Of a DNA stretch of 64,000 bases, positions 42,850-54,659 are shown in pieces. The position numbers and the translations under genes were made by a program. The notes under the pieces are model-generated. The model was given only the letters and a program-made list of their open reading frames with translations. It ran no database searches and was not told the DNA's origin. This stretch comes from Nectonema munidae (taxonomy: Eukaryota; Nematomorpha; Nectonematoida; Nectonematidae), in assembly GCA_030549495.1 (NCBI GenBank), contig JAUIRK010000567.1, positions 164,501 through 228,500 of the forward strand. The letters are read 5' to 3'. The stretch's first letter is position 1. Every line of letters begins with the position of its first letter.

Positions 42850-44390
42850 TAAAAGCAATATGAGGGACACTAGTGGACCATAGCATAAAATTATAAAAGA
42901 AATGGCGGCAAAAAAGAGTGGAGTTGAAGAAAGCTCCATAAAAAAGACTGCAGGCATCCCCAATTTATTTAAAAGGGCTACTTACATAAGTACAGTTAAT
43001 CCACATAAAACCAGTGCTTATTTTGGGCATCTTAATTTTGCACAGTTTAGAAATAAGATATATGAATACTAGAAATGTATCGGATATCCGCAGCCCCGAA
43101 ATATCCTTAAAAATTTACATCCTCTTCCTCGCATCATTTGAGTTTCAAAATGCGGTACGCAATTTTCAAAGATTTTTAAAGTTGATATTACCTTTGTGCA
43201 AAGATATATTGAATGTGCTAAGATTCAATCTTCCTGTCAAACTATAGCGTTAAAAGGCTAATAGGGGAGATATCTGATGACATGTCAAACGTGGTTTTAT
43301 TGATTCGGAATTCGATTTTCAACTTTTTTGGTCAGATTGATGAAAAGATCGATGCTGCAAACTTATCTCAGCCTTGTGTTTACGTACAATCTGTATATGA
43401 CAAGAACCTGGTTGACAATTTTTTATTTTCTTAAATTCAGCAATAGAACAACTGCAAGAGAAACATTTGACAAAGTGATCATTTTTTTTACAGCATGTGG
43501 TATTGAGTCCGAATCTGGCTCAGCAAAAATTTCTAGATGTAATTGGTACCCAGTGCGCTGAGCCATAAAACCACACCCGATGAATTGAAAAATATTTTCA
43601 ATGAAATCATTAAAACAGTGTATTTCATTAAAGCAAATGCTTCGAATCTTGTTTGTTTTCAATTTGAAAACTTGTTTTTTTCAAGCGATACTATGGAAAG
43701 AAATCCAGTAATTTCTGGAAAGCAAACTAGACATGCATGTAGAAATTTCTAATGTCCGTTTTCGTATATTCCTATCATTTTTAGTGAACATATTTGAATA
43801 TATGAATTCCTTTAAACTTGCGCTGCAAAGAAAAGAGATCACAGTACTCCATTGTAATAAAAAAAAGAACAGCTTTTGAAATGAAGCTGGGATAATTGCT
43901 TTCTTTGACAAGAGAAATTTTGCTCGATTTTCGAACATATTGTTGATGGAAATAAGATTTTCATTAATAAAAATCTCCCTGAGGCCATGAAACACCATGT
44001 AGCATACCAAGAAATTTCTCTTTATTTTCTTAATCTACAAAAATTTGAAAAATACTATCAATTTATCAAAACCCCGTTTATAATCTCGATTTGTAATCTG
44101 GCCTCAGAAGATTCTTAATTAAAAAACAGTTTATTGATTTGGCTAATGATTGAGGAGGTGCAAAACATGTTTTTCTGAAATATGTCATAGCGATTTTCCT
44201 ATGCTTGCAAAGATTGCTCTGATTTGATTTGCCACTACATATAAGTGTGAGAAAGATTTGAAGTGAGTAATGATATGAAAGTTGCATTGGCCAAAACAGC
44301 CAAATTTAGACAAAGCAAATGCCATCCATCCCATTGAGATTTGGATTGTTCAGACAATTTTTGAATAAACAATTGTGTCGTTTTTTTTAT
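42850..44390 (+). pseudogene. hAT transposase relic (ZBED5-like lineage), second copy
   Basis: In different frames the plus strand reads ILPLCKDILNVL, then EISDDMSNVVLLIRNSIF, FGQIDEKIDAANLSQP, FLKFSNRTTARETFDKVIIF, HKTTPDELKNIFNEIIKT, VYFIKANASNLVCFQFEN, then a region resembling the HLL.LQ.EF..Y segment, and at the end FATTYKCEKDLK, the TTY.CE.(G/A)FS block of hAT C-termini. The order fits the same transposase type as the relic at 37.3 kb, but more of the C-terminus remains and each copy has lost different parts. The N-terminus near 42900-43000 has MAAKKSGVEES and GIPNLFKRATYIST-like sequence. Many stops and frame changes. Confidence 0.78.
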
Positions 44391-45209
44391 TACAGTAGTT
44401 TATATGTTGATTTATTTTTTTTAAATGAGACCTGGAGCTATTAAAAAATTATAGTTAGACCGCTACGCTGAAAATTTTAGAAAGTTTGTGAACAACACTT
44501 CAAGCTAGATAGATCACTACTCATATAATGTAAAAGACACGCCTATCCAAATGCTTATGTTGATTTATGATGTAGAGAGGAAGACGACAGACATAAAACT
44601 CCATTATTTTTTGTATTGAAAATATATAAAGAGAATTTGTTTCATAGTATCAATTGCTAACATTCAAATCCCTGAGTAGCATACAGACTTCATATCTCAA
44701 ATCTCCAGTTCTTTTGCAAAGTATTTAATCTTTAACGACTCACTTGATTTCTCTATGTGTGCTTCATTTCTCAACACAACTGTCGCATCTTTCATAATCA
44801 CTTTTTAATCAAGTGATCCTTCTAAACCAAAATTCTCACATTTGATTGAAATTACCAAAATAAAATGCATTTTTTATACTTAAATTTGGTAGGGCTTGTG
44901 GCGAGTTCTATTTTTTTTATCACCGAAAGGCAAATCCAAACATAAAAATAGGCAGGAATACGTAAAATACTGTTTCAAATGTTAATTACTAATTTGGAAG
45001 GTTGCAAACGAACTAAATTTCTCAGAATTTGTGTATTAAACTATAATACTATAATATCTGACCACAAATTAACTAAAGTTAAACAGTAACCGCAATTTAA
45101 ATTTTAAAAAAGTGAAAGCTAATTTACTAACAGGTGAAATATTTTGGATGAATTAATCACAAAATTTTAGTATAATATTAAGCCAAAAAATGTGGAATTA
45201 TAATATATT
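44391..45209. other. AT-rich noncoding stretch
   Basis: No gene or element recognised. Confidence 0.35.
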
Positions 45210-45340
45210 TACAATTGATTGATTTTTTGACAGATTTGATCGATTTTTATGAAAATTAAATGATACCATAAGATTCGCAATCAATTATTATTTAGTAGGT
45301 TCACGTTGAGAATTTTGTAAAAATAATTCTAAACTAGATT
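45210..45340 (+). repeat. Solitary partial copy of repeat B end
   Basis: Matches the last unit and right flank of array B (42380-42500): TTGATTGATTTTTTGACAG, AGATTCGCAATCAATTA and TAGGTTCACGTTGAGAATTT. It shows that the right end of that repeat is dispersed separately from the array. Confidence 0.75.
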
Positions 45341-46430
45341 CTTTCGATTGCTATAAATCATCCTATCACTTACTCCTTAGATTTTTATTAAACCAAAAAA
45401 AGACATAAAATTCATGACCTCTGTTGCGCGTTTATGAAGTACATAACTTTTTTTAACAGAACTTTAATTTTAAATCTAAATATTTTTCTCAACAGAAACT
45501 CTGCTCAATCTATTACAATCACAATTCTGAATCATTTGAAAACACTGCTAAGCAAATGGGTTTCAAGCTTCCTAAAGATAAATGAAGATTCTGGCGACAA
45601 ACATAAAGGTACTTAGCTTCAAGTTTTTCATTGCTCTTCAAAATTTTGTCCGTCAAACAAAGACTGAAAATTTAAAATATTTATTTTTATATTCAAAATT
45701 GTCTTTCATATGTTATAGGTTATGGTACAAAAGATCCTGTGCTAATTTATATATCGTCTTATTTTCTTCAAGTTATTCCTTAGATTGCAATTTTATTTTT
45801 ATCATAAATAAAAAAATTTGCCAAGACAATAATGTCATGTTTTTTCTATTTTCATCGTCAGTGATTAGTAGAAAAATTGAAACTGAACTTTCAATGTATC
45901 ATATAAACTTTTAATTTAATCAAAAGAAGAATTTTTGATTAATTTCTGGAAAATATCGCATCTCTCTCTGTTCATTTCCTTGCTTGGCTAGCATACGAAC
46001 AACATGAGGCGATGGCGCCTGGCCGCAGCAAGCTAGGAATTAGAGGTTCAAGCGTGCGTGTATTTCTACAGGCTTGAATTTCCAGAGGAATTACTGTCGG
46101 TCAATGCCATTTCAGTCAACCTATCTTCTTATACCCTGGAGTACGATTTCATAAGCTCGAGTATGAATTCCCATCCAGACTTGGTTTAAAAGGAGAGAAG
46201 AGAATTTTTTATCTGCCATTTGGACAGTTAAGAAATGAATTTGGTTAGGGATATCTTACAATTACTCAAAGCATAATAACATGTTGAGATCTAATCTATA
46301 CAAAAAAACTAATGATCAATCAAGCTTTTTAGCTCTCTCCCTTTAGCTTAGATTTTATCAAGTAATATTATAATAATTACTTTGAATACAACAGTTAGTA
46401 CTATTGTAATTACCTAGACGATATTGAATA
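45341..46430. other. Unassigned stretch
   Basis: AT-rich to 45950, then a GC-richer patch at 45955-46190 with no recognised frame or repeat. Confidence 0.3.
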
Positions 46431-47470
46431 TGTGAAGGTTACTCCTTCATTAAATCTCCAGCTTAGTGCTACAGACACCTCTAGTGTCGCAGTGGCATGG
46501 GAGTCATGCTGAGGGAGGCTTTCATTATCTCTACATATGAATGCTAACACGCTACAAATACTCTCTTTCGGAGATTAGGTAAGGGACTTTGACGGGCCTA
46601 TTGTCATAAGGTTACCCCATTTACTTTACTCCAAATATTGCATCAGGGGCAATAACAGGGATAGAGTAACGTTGAAACTTCGCTACCTATCAGTGATTAT
46701 TATTAGATCTAATAGCAATCGTTGAATCCTGTAAGCGATTTTATCAATCTTCTAACGAGTGGAAGTAAACTGGACGCCTCTCTCATGTCACCCTACCCAC
46801 TAAATTTTTCCATGAAGTTGACATGTTGGTCGGGGTTCGTCTTGAAAGTGTGTTACCTCGAATAATAAGGAATTTTGCTATCGAGCCCCTTGATCTACAA
46901 ATATATGTCTGCTTTGTCTCAAATTTATAGGCAATCGTATTTGGCCTACGATACCATACTTGATTTTATTAGACCTTTTCTCAAGCGCTCACGAATCCAT
47001 GAGGTGCTTTTGTTAGCTAGCAAGGTATACTCAAATTGTGGTTGCAAGTTGATGAAGATTACGTGGAAGAATAATACCTATAAGGGTAAGGGTTCTTAAC
47101 ATTTTGATGCTATAATGAATACAATGGGTCGTGTGCTATCAACCTTAGCTCATGAACTCAAGTTAGTAGGTTGCCGTCCTGTTTGACAATCATGAATCCC
47201 TTCTTTCCACGGTGAATCTGGCATGGACCTAGCTGACCTATTGAGATCAATTTGAAGAAACCAATCCAAGCTAGCTGATAAAAGTAAAAAGATCATCACG
47301 TTTGAAGTCCTGCATCTTATATAAGCGTCCGTCAACCCTTGAAGAAAGCATCTCCTGAATAACAGTGCGTATGTCAATTTTCTGAGAAACTTTGCCAGCC
47401 ACTTTAAAATTCCTTATACACATGAGATCTGAAGAGGGGAGTATAACTTACCTGCAGCTGCCTCCTACTC
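46430..47470. other. GC-richer block, probably decayed mobile DNA of unknown family
   Basis: About 1 kb of higher-complexity sequence with interrupted protein-like segments on both strands, for example a 74-codon plus frame at 46875-47099 and a 75-codon minus frame at 47377-47150. No catalytic motif or terminal repeat was recognised. The interrupted frames and sharp change in composition at both sides suggest an inserted and decayed element rather than a host gene. Confidence 0.3.
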
Positions 47471-47969
47471 AGCCATTAGTTAGGACAAAATGCCTCGCTT
47501 TTATATGCAACAATCTCAGATTTACCAATCTGTGTATTTAAGCCAGCAGTAAAATATATCTAATAATTCATCAAGAAACTTTCATTAATATTAGCTAAGT
47601 TTAATCTTATTTAAATGCGTTGAGGTTTATTTATGCATTGAGATATAAAGGAATCTTTTAATTTTTATGCAATATAAAGCTATATTACTCAAAACTATGT
47701 TTTTGAAGTTTATTTTAAAATTTCTAGAATTTATATTTTAAGGAATATTGTGTCAAATTTATTAAAAAAACTAATGAAATTTTATTATAGATTTGTAGCA
47801 TGTGACTGTCTGGAAGGAAGATTTATTGAAAAATGAGCAATCACATTCAAATATATTTTTAAAAAAATTCTATAGTTTTTACCTTTTTAATTTGTGCTTA
47901 TACAACGTACAACATTTTTAAATAAAAATATTTGAATTTCAAACTATCTGTTTTTATCTGAAATTTTAA

Positions 47970-48085
47970 CCCTTTGAGGACCGGTCAGACACGGATGTCC
48001 CAAGAAATGAAAATCGTCATCTTTATATATATTGCATTGAAAAATAAAGCAAGACGATTAGTCGTCAAAATGTTGGTCTTCAAGG
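47970..48085. mobile_element. piggyBac-type MITE of a second family (116 bp)
   Basis: TTAA (47966-47969) is followed by CCCTTTGAGGACCGGTC; the right end TTGGTCTTCAAGG is followed by TTAA (48086-48089). The ends are imperfect inverted repeats (CCCTTTGAGGACC against CCTTGAAGACC). TTAA flanks and CCYTT-type ends are typical of piggyBac-mobilised MITEs. The ends differ from those of the CCCATTAAG family, so a different transposase probably moved it. Confidence 0.75.
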
Positions 48086-48845
48086 TTAAAATTCACTTTA
48101 AAAAATTTTATTAAAAAAAGTAATTTTACAAATAATATACACTTTTCTTAACATTCTAAACATGCATACTCAATTTTATGTTTTTTTCTTTGTATTAAAA
48201 TAATTGACAGCTCTATCCTGAATAAAATGCCCAAGCAAAATTGTTATTCTTAATTTTAAACCTTAGTTGTGTAGAAAGATTGCAAATCTATGATGAAGAA
48301 AATAGAACTAAATTCATTAAAATTTATGAGTTTAAATAAACTTAAAAACAAAATCTGTCAAGTTAAAGTTGCTTTGAGTATCACATATCTAAAAAATGTA
48401 GTAATCTAAAATACTTTCTAACTTGGCTAATAAACAAAGTTTTCCATCTTTAACATTATCGGATTTTTTTGGCGGGAACGAACTCTCTAGAAGATTCTTT
48501 ATCTTTCTTATTGGATCGCATAGAAGCATTTCGTTTTATACGAAGAAGCTTCATCGTTTGTTAATGAAGTTAGGTTGAGTTTTTCCTCATCTATTAAAAG
48601 TAAGAGAAGAATTTTTAAAAGATTTTAATAAAAAATACTTACATTAAATGTATAAATAGAACTCGTGTTTTGTCATGGTATAAATTAAAATCTGTTATGA
48701 ATAGCAAGTACTGAGGAATGACTAAAACATGCCAACAAAAATAAAACCAAGTCATTCAAACTTTCTTTTAATTTTAGTAACTTCTTTATTCAATATAATT
48801 ACGATTGCAAATGTTTTTTTCATATATATTGCATAAAAAGCAGTG
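48086..48845. other. AT-rich noncoding stretch
   Basis: No gene or element recognised. Confidence 0.35.
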
Positions 48846-48853
48846 GTTGGAGT

Positions 48854-49124
48854 CAGGGCCGGCCTTAGGCCACTGCAACCTATACGGCCGCAGTGGGCCC
48901 CGCACTTCAAATTTTGATGATATATTGTATGATTTCGCTAAATGCAAGGTTCGCAAAGTAAAGTTACTTTGATCGTCATTTTGTGTTAATGAAAAAGTAA
49001 TAAAACAAATCCCTTTTCTTTTTTTCAAAATATTATTTCTCACTTTAAATCTTTTTTCCTACCCACACTGGGTCCCGCGCATTCCATTTTGCATAGGGCC
49101 CCGCGAACACTAGGGCCGGCCCTG
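48854..49124. mobile_element. Non-autonomous hAT element (271 bp)
   Basis: The ends CAGGGCCGGCCTTAGGC and TAGGGCCGGCCCTG are inverted repeats of a type well known for hAT elements (CAGGGCCGGC). The target duplication is GTTGGAGT at 48846-48853 and ATTGGAGT at 49125-49132, seven of eight matching. The interior has no transposase. It is inserted at the left edge of a locally duplicated sequence (49128-49228 and 49300-49395). Confidence 0.9.
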
Positions 49125-49127
49125 ATT

Positions 49128-49395
49128 GGAGTAACCATGAAGAAAGAAATTAAATTTCTATATAAAAAACTATTGGATCCTAGAACCATATGGCAAACGT
49201 GTTTGGGTGGGGATCCAATCTGAAACAAAGATTATTTTAAAATTTTTATGATAAAAAAACTGAAAAAATAAATACTGGTGGACAAAACGCGCTGGTTGAG
49301 TAATCATGTAGAAATTTATACATAAAAAAACGATTGAATCCTAGAGCCATTTGGCCAAGGTGAGTGAGTGGGTAGGGATCCAAGCTTAAAGGGCA
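49128..49395. repeat. Tandem duplication, period about 168 bp
   Basis: GAGTAACCATGAAGAAAGAA, then ACTATTGGATCCTAGAACCA and GGTGGGGATCCAA, is repeated in worn form starting near 49300 (GAGTAATCATGTAGAAATTT, CGATTGAATCCTAGAGCCAT, GGTAGGGATCCAA). Identity is roughly 75-80 percent by eye. Confidence 0.75.
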
Positions 49396-50300
49396 TTTAA
49401 ATTTAAAAGTCTCAAATTTTAAAAAAATCATTCTAAAAATAAATTTTAATTTTAGTATAAACTGTTAGATATTTATTTATTATTTAATAAGTTTTCCGGT
49501 TAAATTTTAAAATTCTTGTAATATTATGAATAAAGAAGTACCCAAAATTAAAATTTTTTTTATATATGTTGGCATGTGAAAATTCTCGCTGTGATGTTTT
49601 AGTCACGCCCCAAGTACTGTGACCCAGGGGCGCACATCCGGGGGGCGAAAATGACTCCCCCCCCCCCCCCCAATAATTTTTTATAAGTAAGAGTTGCTGC
49701 TTTTTTATAAAACATGTATGACCATCGCATTATAGAATGTAATGATCATTCGAATACATGATAATGTAAGAGTATAAAAGAGGGAATGCAGACTTTCGAG
49801 TCTCATGCTAAGCTGCTCTGAAATTCCTATCAAAAATATTTTACAAATGATGTAAGAGCTATATAATAATAATAATCCATTGTTTCAATATGCACACAAC
49901 AAGTAAGCAATGTTTTTCACAGTGTCTCCTTGTAGTATTTTGAGCAAACACATGTTGATGATCTACTAGATTTCCCATCTTCTGTCACGGTGATTCTATT
50001 TCCCTTTCTGTCTCCTTCTCTGTTTTTCTCTTCCGCTTTCTCTGCTAAAACTCTATTATCCAAGCTCTTTTCTCTCATTCAAGCTGTTCCTATTGTCACA
50101 AATGCAAATATGGTCGGATTTATTTAGGCGTTAAAAATTTTTTTTTAAGATGATGAAAATAAAGTTTAATTTTTATGTGCATAATTAAGTGAACTTGTTT
50201 AGTCAGATGGGAAAGTAAAGTTGGCGTTAAATTTAATAAGTTTTTAGGTAATTAGGGTAGAATTTTTAAGTACTTTGTGTTAGCGTTGAATTTTGTAAGT
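49396..50300. other. Noncoding stretch with hAT-like MITE end and C-run
   Basis: At 49625 CAGGGGCGCACATCCGGGGG followed by a run of C resembles one end of the hAT-like MITE family; no partner end was found. The rest is featureless. Confidence 0.35.
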
Positions 50301-50301
50301 A

Positions 50302-51826
50302 CCGTCATTTTCGGACTATAAGGCGCACCTTGAGTAACTTTATTTTTTTGTGAAAACAATAATGCGCCTTATAGTAGGGTGCGTCTTGTCTATGAAAAGA
50401 GTAAAAAAATAAACTTAGAGCTATTGATTATTTAGAAGAACATGGAAATAGAGCAGCTGTAAGAGAATATAATAGAGATGAATCTATGGTAAGAAATTGA
50501 AAAAAACAGGAAGATGACTTGCGCCAAGTGAAGAAGACAAAACAAAGTTTCAGAGGAAACAAAGCTAGATGGCCCCAGTTAGAAAACGATGTTGAACAGT
50601 GTATTGTTGAAAAAAAGACAACAGGTAGAAGCATTTCAACAGTTTAAATTAGACTGAATGCAAAAACAATAGCTCGTGAAATGAAAATCAATAACTTTCA
50701 AGGAGGACCTTCTTAGTGCTTTCGTTTTATGAAAAGATACAATATTACAATACTCGCAAAAACTACAGTTTTCCAACAACTGTCAAAAGATTACGAAGAA
50801 AAATTAATATTTTTCGCAACTACTGTCAAAAAATAATTGCTGAAAAAAATACAACTGGAACACATTACTAATATGGATGAGATTCCACTAACTTTTGATA
50901 TTCCTATGAATCGTACTGTCGAGAAAAGAGGAACTACTTCAGTATCTATTCGCAACACAGGCAACGAATAATCATGTTTCACTGAGATTCTTGTTTGCCA
51001 AGCTAATGGTCTAAAACTTCCTCCCATGATTATTTTTAAAAAAAAACTTTACCGATAGAAAAGTTTCCATCTGGTATCATTATCAAAGCTAATTCAAAGT
51101 GGTAGATGGACGAGCAGAAGATGAGCGAATGGCTAAGCGAAGTGTTTGTCAAAAGACTTAATGGGGTTTTTCATTCATTTCCATCAATGCTAATTTGCGA
51201 CACTATAAGCGCACATATCACTGATAGGGTCAAGGCCAAAGTTAAAACAGATATTGCAATTATTCCAAGTGGATTAAATAAAGAACTACAACCTCTAGAT
51301 AATAGTGTTAATAGATCGTTTAAAGTAAATTTGCGGGCTCTGTGGAAGCGCTAGATGACAAGGAAAACATACTTTTACTACAAAAAGGAAGACAACGTTG
51401 TTTAATTTATGCCACTATCAGTCAATTGATTTTTCATGCGTGGTCCAAAGTATCAGTCTCGAGTATTATCCGTGGTTTTACTAAACCTGAAATAATTGTT
51501 GAGTTGCAAACTACTTGCAATGATAGTGGTTCAAATAATGATGAATTAAATCATGATCTTCTTAATGCCGAGATTGCGCAATTTTTAAACTCGAAAACTG
51601 AAAATGAAGAACTTGATGGGTTTGAAAGCGAGCAATAAGTCCGCGAATTGAGTATAATTGTAGGTATTTCCTTCTTAGTAAAATTTTTTTAATAAAGTTT
51701 ATTTTGTTTCAATTTTATTATGCGCCTTATTATACAGCGCCTTAGATATGAAACGATACATGCATCTTAATATTTATTGACCCTGTGCATTATAATCCGG
51801 TGCACCCTATAGTCCCAAAAATACTG
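50302..51826 (+). mobile_element. pogo/Tigger-like DNA transposon with both ends (1,525 bp)
   Basis: The left end is TA|CCGTCATTTTCGGACTATAA then GGCGCACC; the right end, read inward on the minus strand, is TA|CAGTATTTTTGGGACTATAG then GGTGCACC. Terminal repeats and TA flanks are those of Tc1/mariner-superfamily pogo elements, a widespread end type in animals. The interior holds a decayed transposase gene on the plus strand. Both ends and the whole gene length are present, so this is a complete but dead copy. Confidence 0.9.
50417..51637 (+). pseudogene. pogo/Tigger-like transposase, decayed
   Basis: The plus strand reads AIDYLEEHGNRAAVREYNRD (DNA-binding helix-turn-helix), KARWPQLENDVEQCIVEKK and a CENP-B-type second HTH up to FRFMKRYNI, then NMDEIPLTFDIP with the first catalytic Asp, GLKLPPMIIFKKK, and in the open frame 51106-51354 LICDTISAHITD with the second Asp and IPSGLNKELQPLDNSVNRSF with the third. 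All three catalytic Asp are still there. About half a dozen stops (several at Trp or Arg codons) and a frame change near 51350 inactivate it. The open frame 51342-51638 is the acidic C-terminal tail. Confidence 0.88.
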
Positions 51827-51828
51827 TA

Positions 51829-53395
51829 TTTCGAGTCTGATATTTGATATTTTTACTCAGACTCTGCAAAGCTGGTTTTAACCAAACATTTTACCTAATT
51901 TAGTTCAATCTATTTGCTATTTCCCTTCAAAGCATTAGAGTTGTTGGATTCACAGATCCATGAAGAAGTGATTACAATTTTGTTACATTTGTATTTACGT
52001 AAATGGCTTTGAACTTTAAATTGTTTACTCCAAAATGGTTAGGTATCATCCTAGCTTACGGTACTTTGCAAACCTAGAAACCACGTATTTATAAATTCCT
52101 TAAAATTGCTTGAAAATCATTTTTTCAAAGACACTGAAGCTCCGTACTTTAATATTTTGTTATAAAATGGTTCTGATAAAGCTAGGTTAAATTTTATTTC
52201 TATTCAACATAACAGAATCAAACCTAGAAACCCTTCATTTCTTATTTAAATTTCCCCATTCATGCCTATAATTTTTTTCTATATAAGTGAAAATAATTAT
52301 TTTATCCAAAGGTAAGATTGTGCGTTTTTTTTAGCCAAATTAACAAAAATAAACCCTAATCTTAAAATCAACATCTCTTAATTATCTTTCAAAATCACAA
52401 AGTACTAAGTTTGAATAAAACCTTTACTTTTTTAATTTTTTATTCAATATTTTAAGTTTATTCTTAGAGGATTTCAAAGTTTATTTGTAGAAGATTTGAG
52501 TTATTCAATGAAGAGAAATGATTTTTAATGTAATAATGAGAATTAACTTTCCTCATAATCTTATCAAAGTTTAATGTCATTTTAACAACATCCGCAAAAC
52601 TTTTGTCTGTGAATTAGAATTAAAATTTTTTAATTATTTTGAATTATTTTTACATAACTTTTATTTATCTCATTAATGTTATGTCCCCTTTTAGTAATTT
52701 TAAAAAAAGTTTGAAAAATATAATTTATTAATTTATTCGACAATATTATTTAAAATTTTTTGTTTAATTCTGCTTTTTAGTTTCTATTCATTATTAAATT
52801 ATCCTTCTCTTGGATACTGACAATTTGAAAATTTAACTCATTTATTTATTTTCTTTTTTCATTTATAATCTTGATAATTAAATCATATCTATCCATTTAT
52901 CTACTTAATTTCCAGTCGACCTTTTGAACTCTAGTTTGGTTCCATTCCTTCTTTTTAACATCTAGAATGGGATTGGACCAGATTCTTTTTAGCTTGAACC
53001 GAACTATTGTATCTATTTACCTATCAGATCCGATCCGCTACTGAAGTTAAGGATCCAACTGAACCAAACATATAACAGAATAAAACTATAATTTTATACT
53101 AATTTTACATTGCATAAAAAAGACCACTTAGTTATGTTTTCTAACACATTACCTACCCGAAAAAAATTAGATATAATTTTAGATAATATTTATATTTTAT
53201 CATTTTTTGAACACTTTTACCAATGCACATTCTAAGTGTGTTCAAGTAGGTTATGCTTATTGTAGAATAACATCAAAATGTTTTTTGAAAAAAATATAAA
53301 ATATAAATCAACTTATGCCATAAAAAATATTAAAACATTTATAATGTAAGTCAATCCTACATTTTAAACATTTTTTGTGTATTTATACAAAAACC
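51829..53395. other. AT-rich noncoding stretch
   Basis: No open frame or element is recognised, except that about 50 bp at 53097-53145 is a direct repeat of sequence at 54603-54652 on the other side of the piggyBac relic. Confidence 0.4.
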
Positions 53396-53402
53396 ATATC
53401 TA

Positions 53403-54650
53403 ATTGTACTCGTCAATTATAAAATGATTATTTCTATCTTTACGAACTTCAAGTCGAACTCTACAATTTATCCGTTGTCGTTTGCCAACACCTTTTGCAA
53501 CGAAAGAAGAATCTGTAAGCATAACTTGTACTATTGTCCTTCTAAATGCAAGTAAATCTAGTGCTTCGCTTTTATACCTTTCTCCCGTTCTATAAATGTT
53601 TTATAATAATGGCCACCATCACTTTTTCCTTCTTATTGAGATTCTGTAATTTGAAATATTTATGGCCCTGCCCTATCTACTCGACCCATGTATTGATTAT
53701 ACATTGTAATTGAATTTGTCTGTTCTATTTGGGTAAAATTTCTCTTGGGCCACCTACTTTACTTGATTCAAAAGTTCAATAGAAAAATATTAATCGCCAT
53801 TCTAACAGCATTGTTGTCATTCCATTCAACTACTGTCAACTTTCCATTGATATCTTGAAAAACTTCAAATTTACCTCTACGTTTTTGTCAATTTTTTTTG
53901 CAAAGAACAGTTCTCAATTCCATTTAATCGTATCTTTCCAGTCGCTCCATTATTTCAAGAGGTCAAAATATCCATCAAGTAAAATGACGTAAAAAAGTAC
54001 TCAAAAAATATGTTGTAAGCATAATCTTTGTTCAAACTTTTGATTTGAACACGTTCACCTAAATTTAATTCTTCAGTTTTTTTGGTTTTACCGCCATATG
54101 TATCCAACTGAATAATATATCCTGTTTTATTTGCAAGACACCTGTTCTTAAAGCCAAATCGTATTAGCCTTCCTCTAATGAATTCTTTCGAAGAGTGTTT
54201 ACCGTAATACGGAACCATACCTCATCAAAACCAAACTTCATCTACAGACAAATTTTAAAGAAAAATTTCTTCTATCGTAAATTAACTTGTTCAAAAGGAT
54301 GGAAAAAGGCATTGTCTGAAAGGTGTAGATACCTCACCAATTTTACCCTTGGCACCGTTTTGTTACAGCTGAAATACCACAATCTTCTTTTCTTTCCCAA
54401 TACACTGTAGGACGTGGTAAAACAACATAACCATATAAAAATAAAATGCAATCTTTTCTTTTTTATCTGTTTTAAATGCATGTTTTGCTTGATCTCTTTT
54501 AACACAAGCGTTGGTCATTTCCACAATAAAATCTAAAATTTCGTCGTCAAAAAACAAACTTACAATTTCAGCTGGGAAGAAATCATCAACTGGAATTTTA
54601 TTTACTAATTTTACATTACATCAAAAAGATAACTCAGTTATGTTTTTTAA
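53403..54650 (-). pseudogene. piggyBac transposase relic, nearly full catalytic part
   Basis: On the minus strand, in order: KIPVDDFFPAEIV and FFDDEILDFIVEMTNACVK; FYFYMVMLFYHVLQ; VKLVRYLHLSDNAFF; a DEV..MVPYYGKHSSKEFIRG block with the first catalytic Asp; IRFGFKNRCLANKTGYI and YGGKTKKTEELNLG; FFEYFFTSFYLMD; then RGKFEVFQDINGKLTVVEW, NNAV, and YNQYMGRVDRAG with the third Asp; and a C-terminal region near 53560-53403. In FFEYFFTS the second catalytic Asp of the usual DNFFTS motif is Glu. Several stops and frame changes also break the gene. The N-terminal acidic region is not evident. Confidence 0.85.
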
Positions 54651-54659
54651 GATTTAGAT

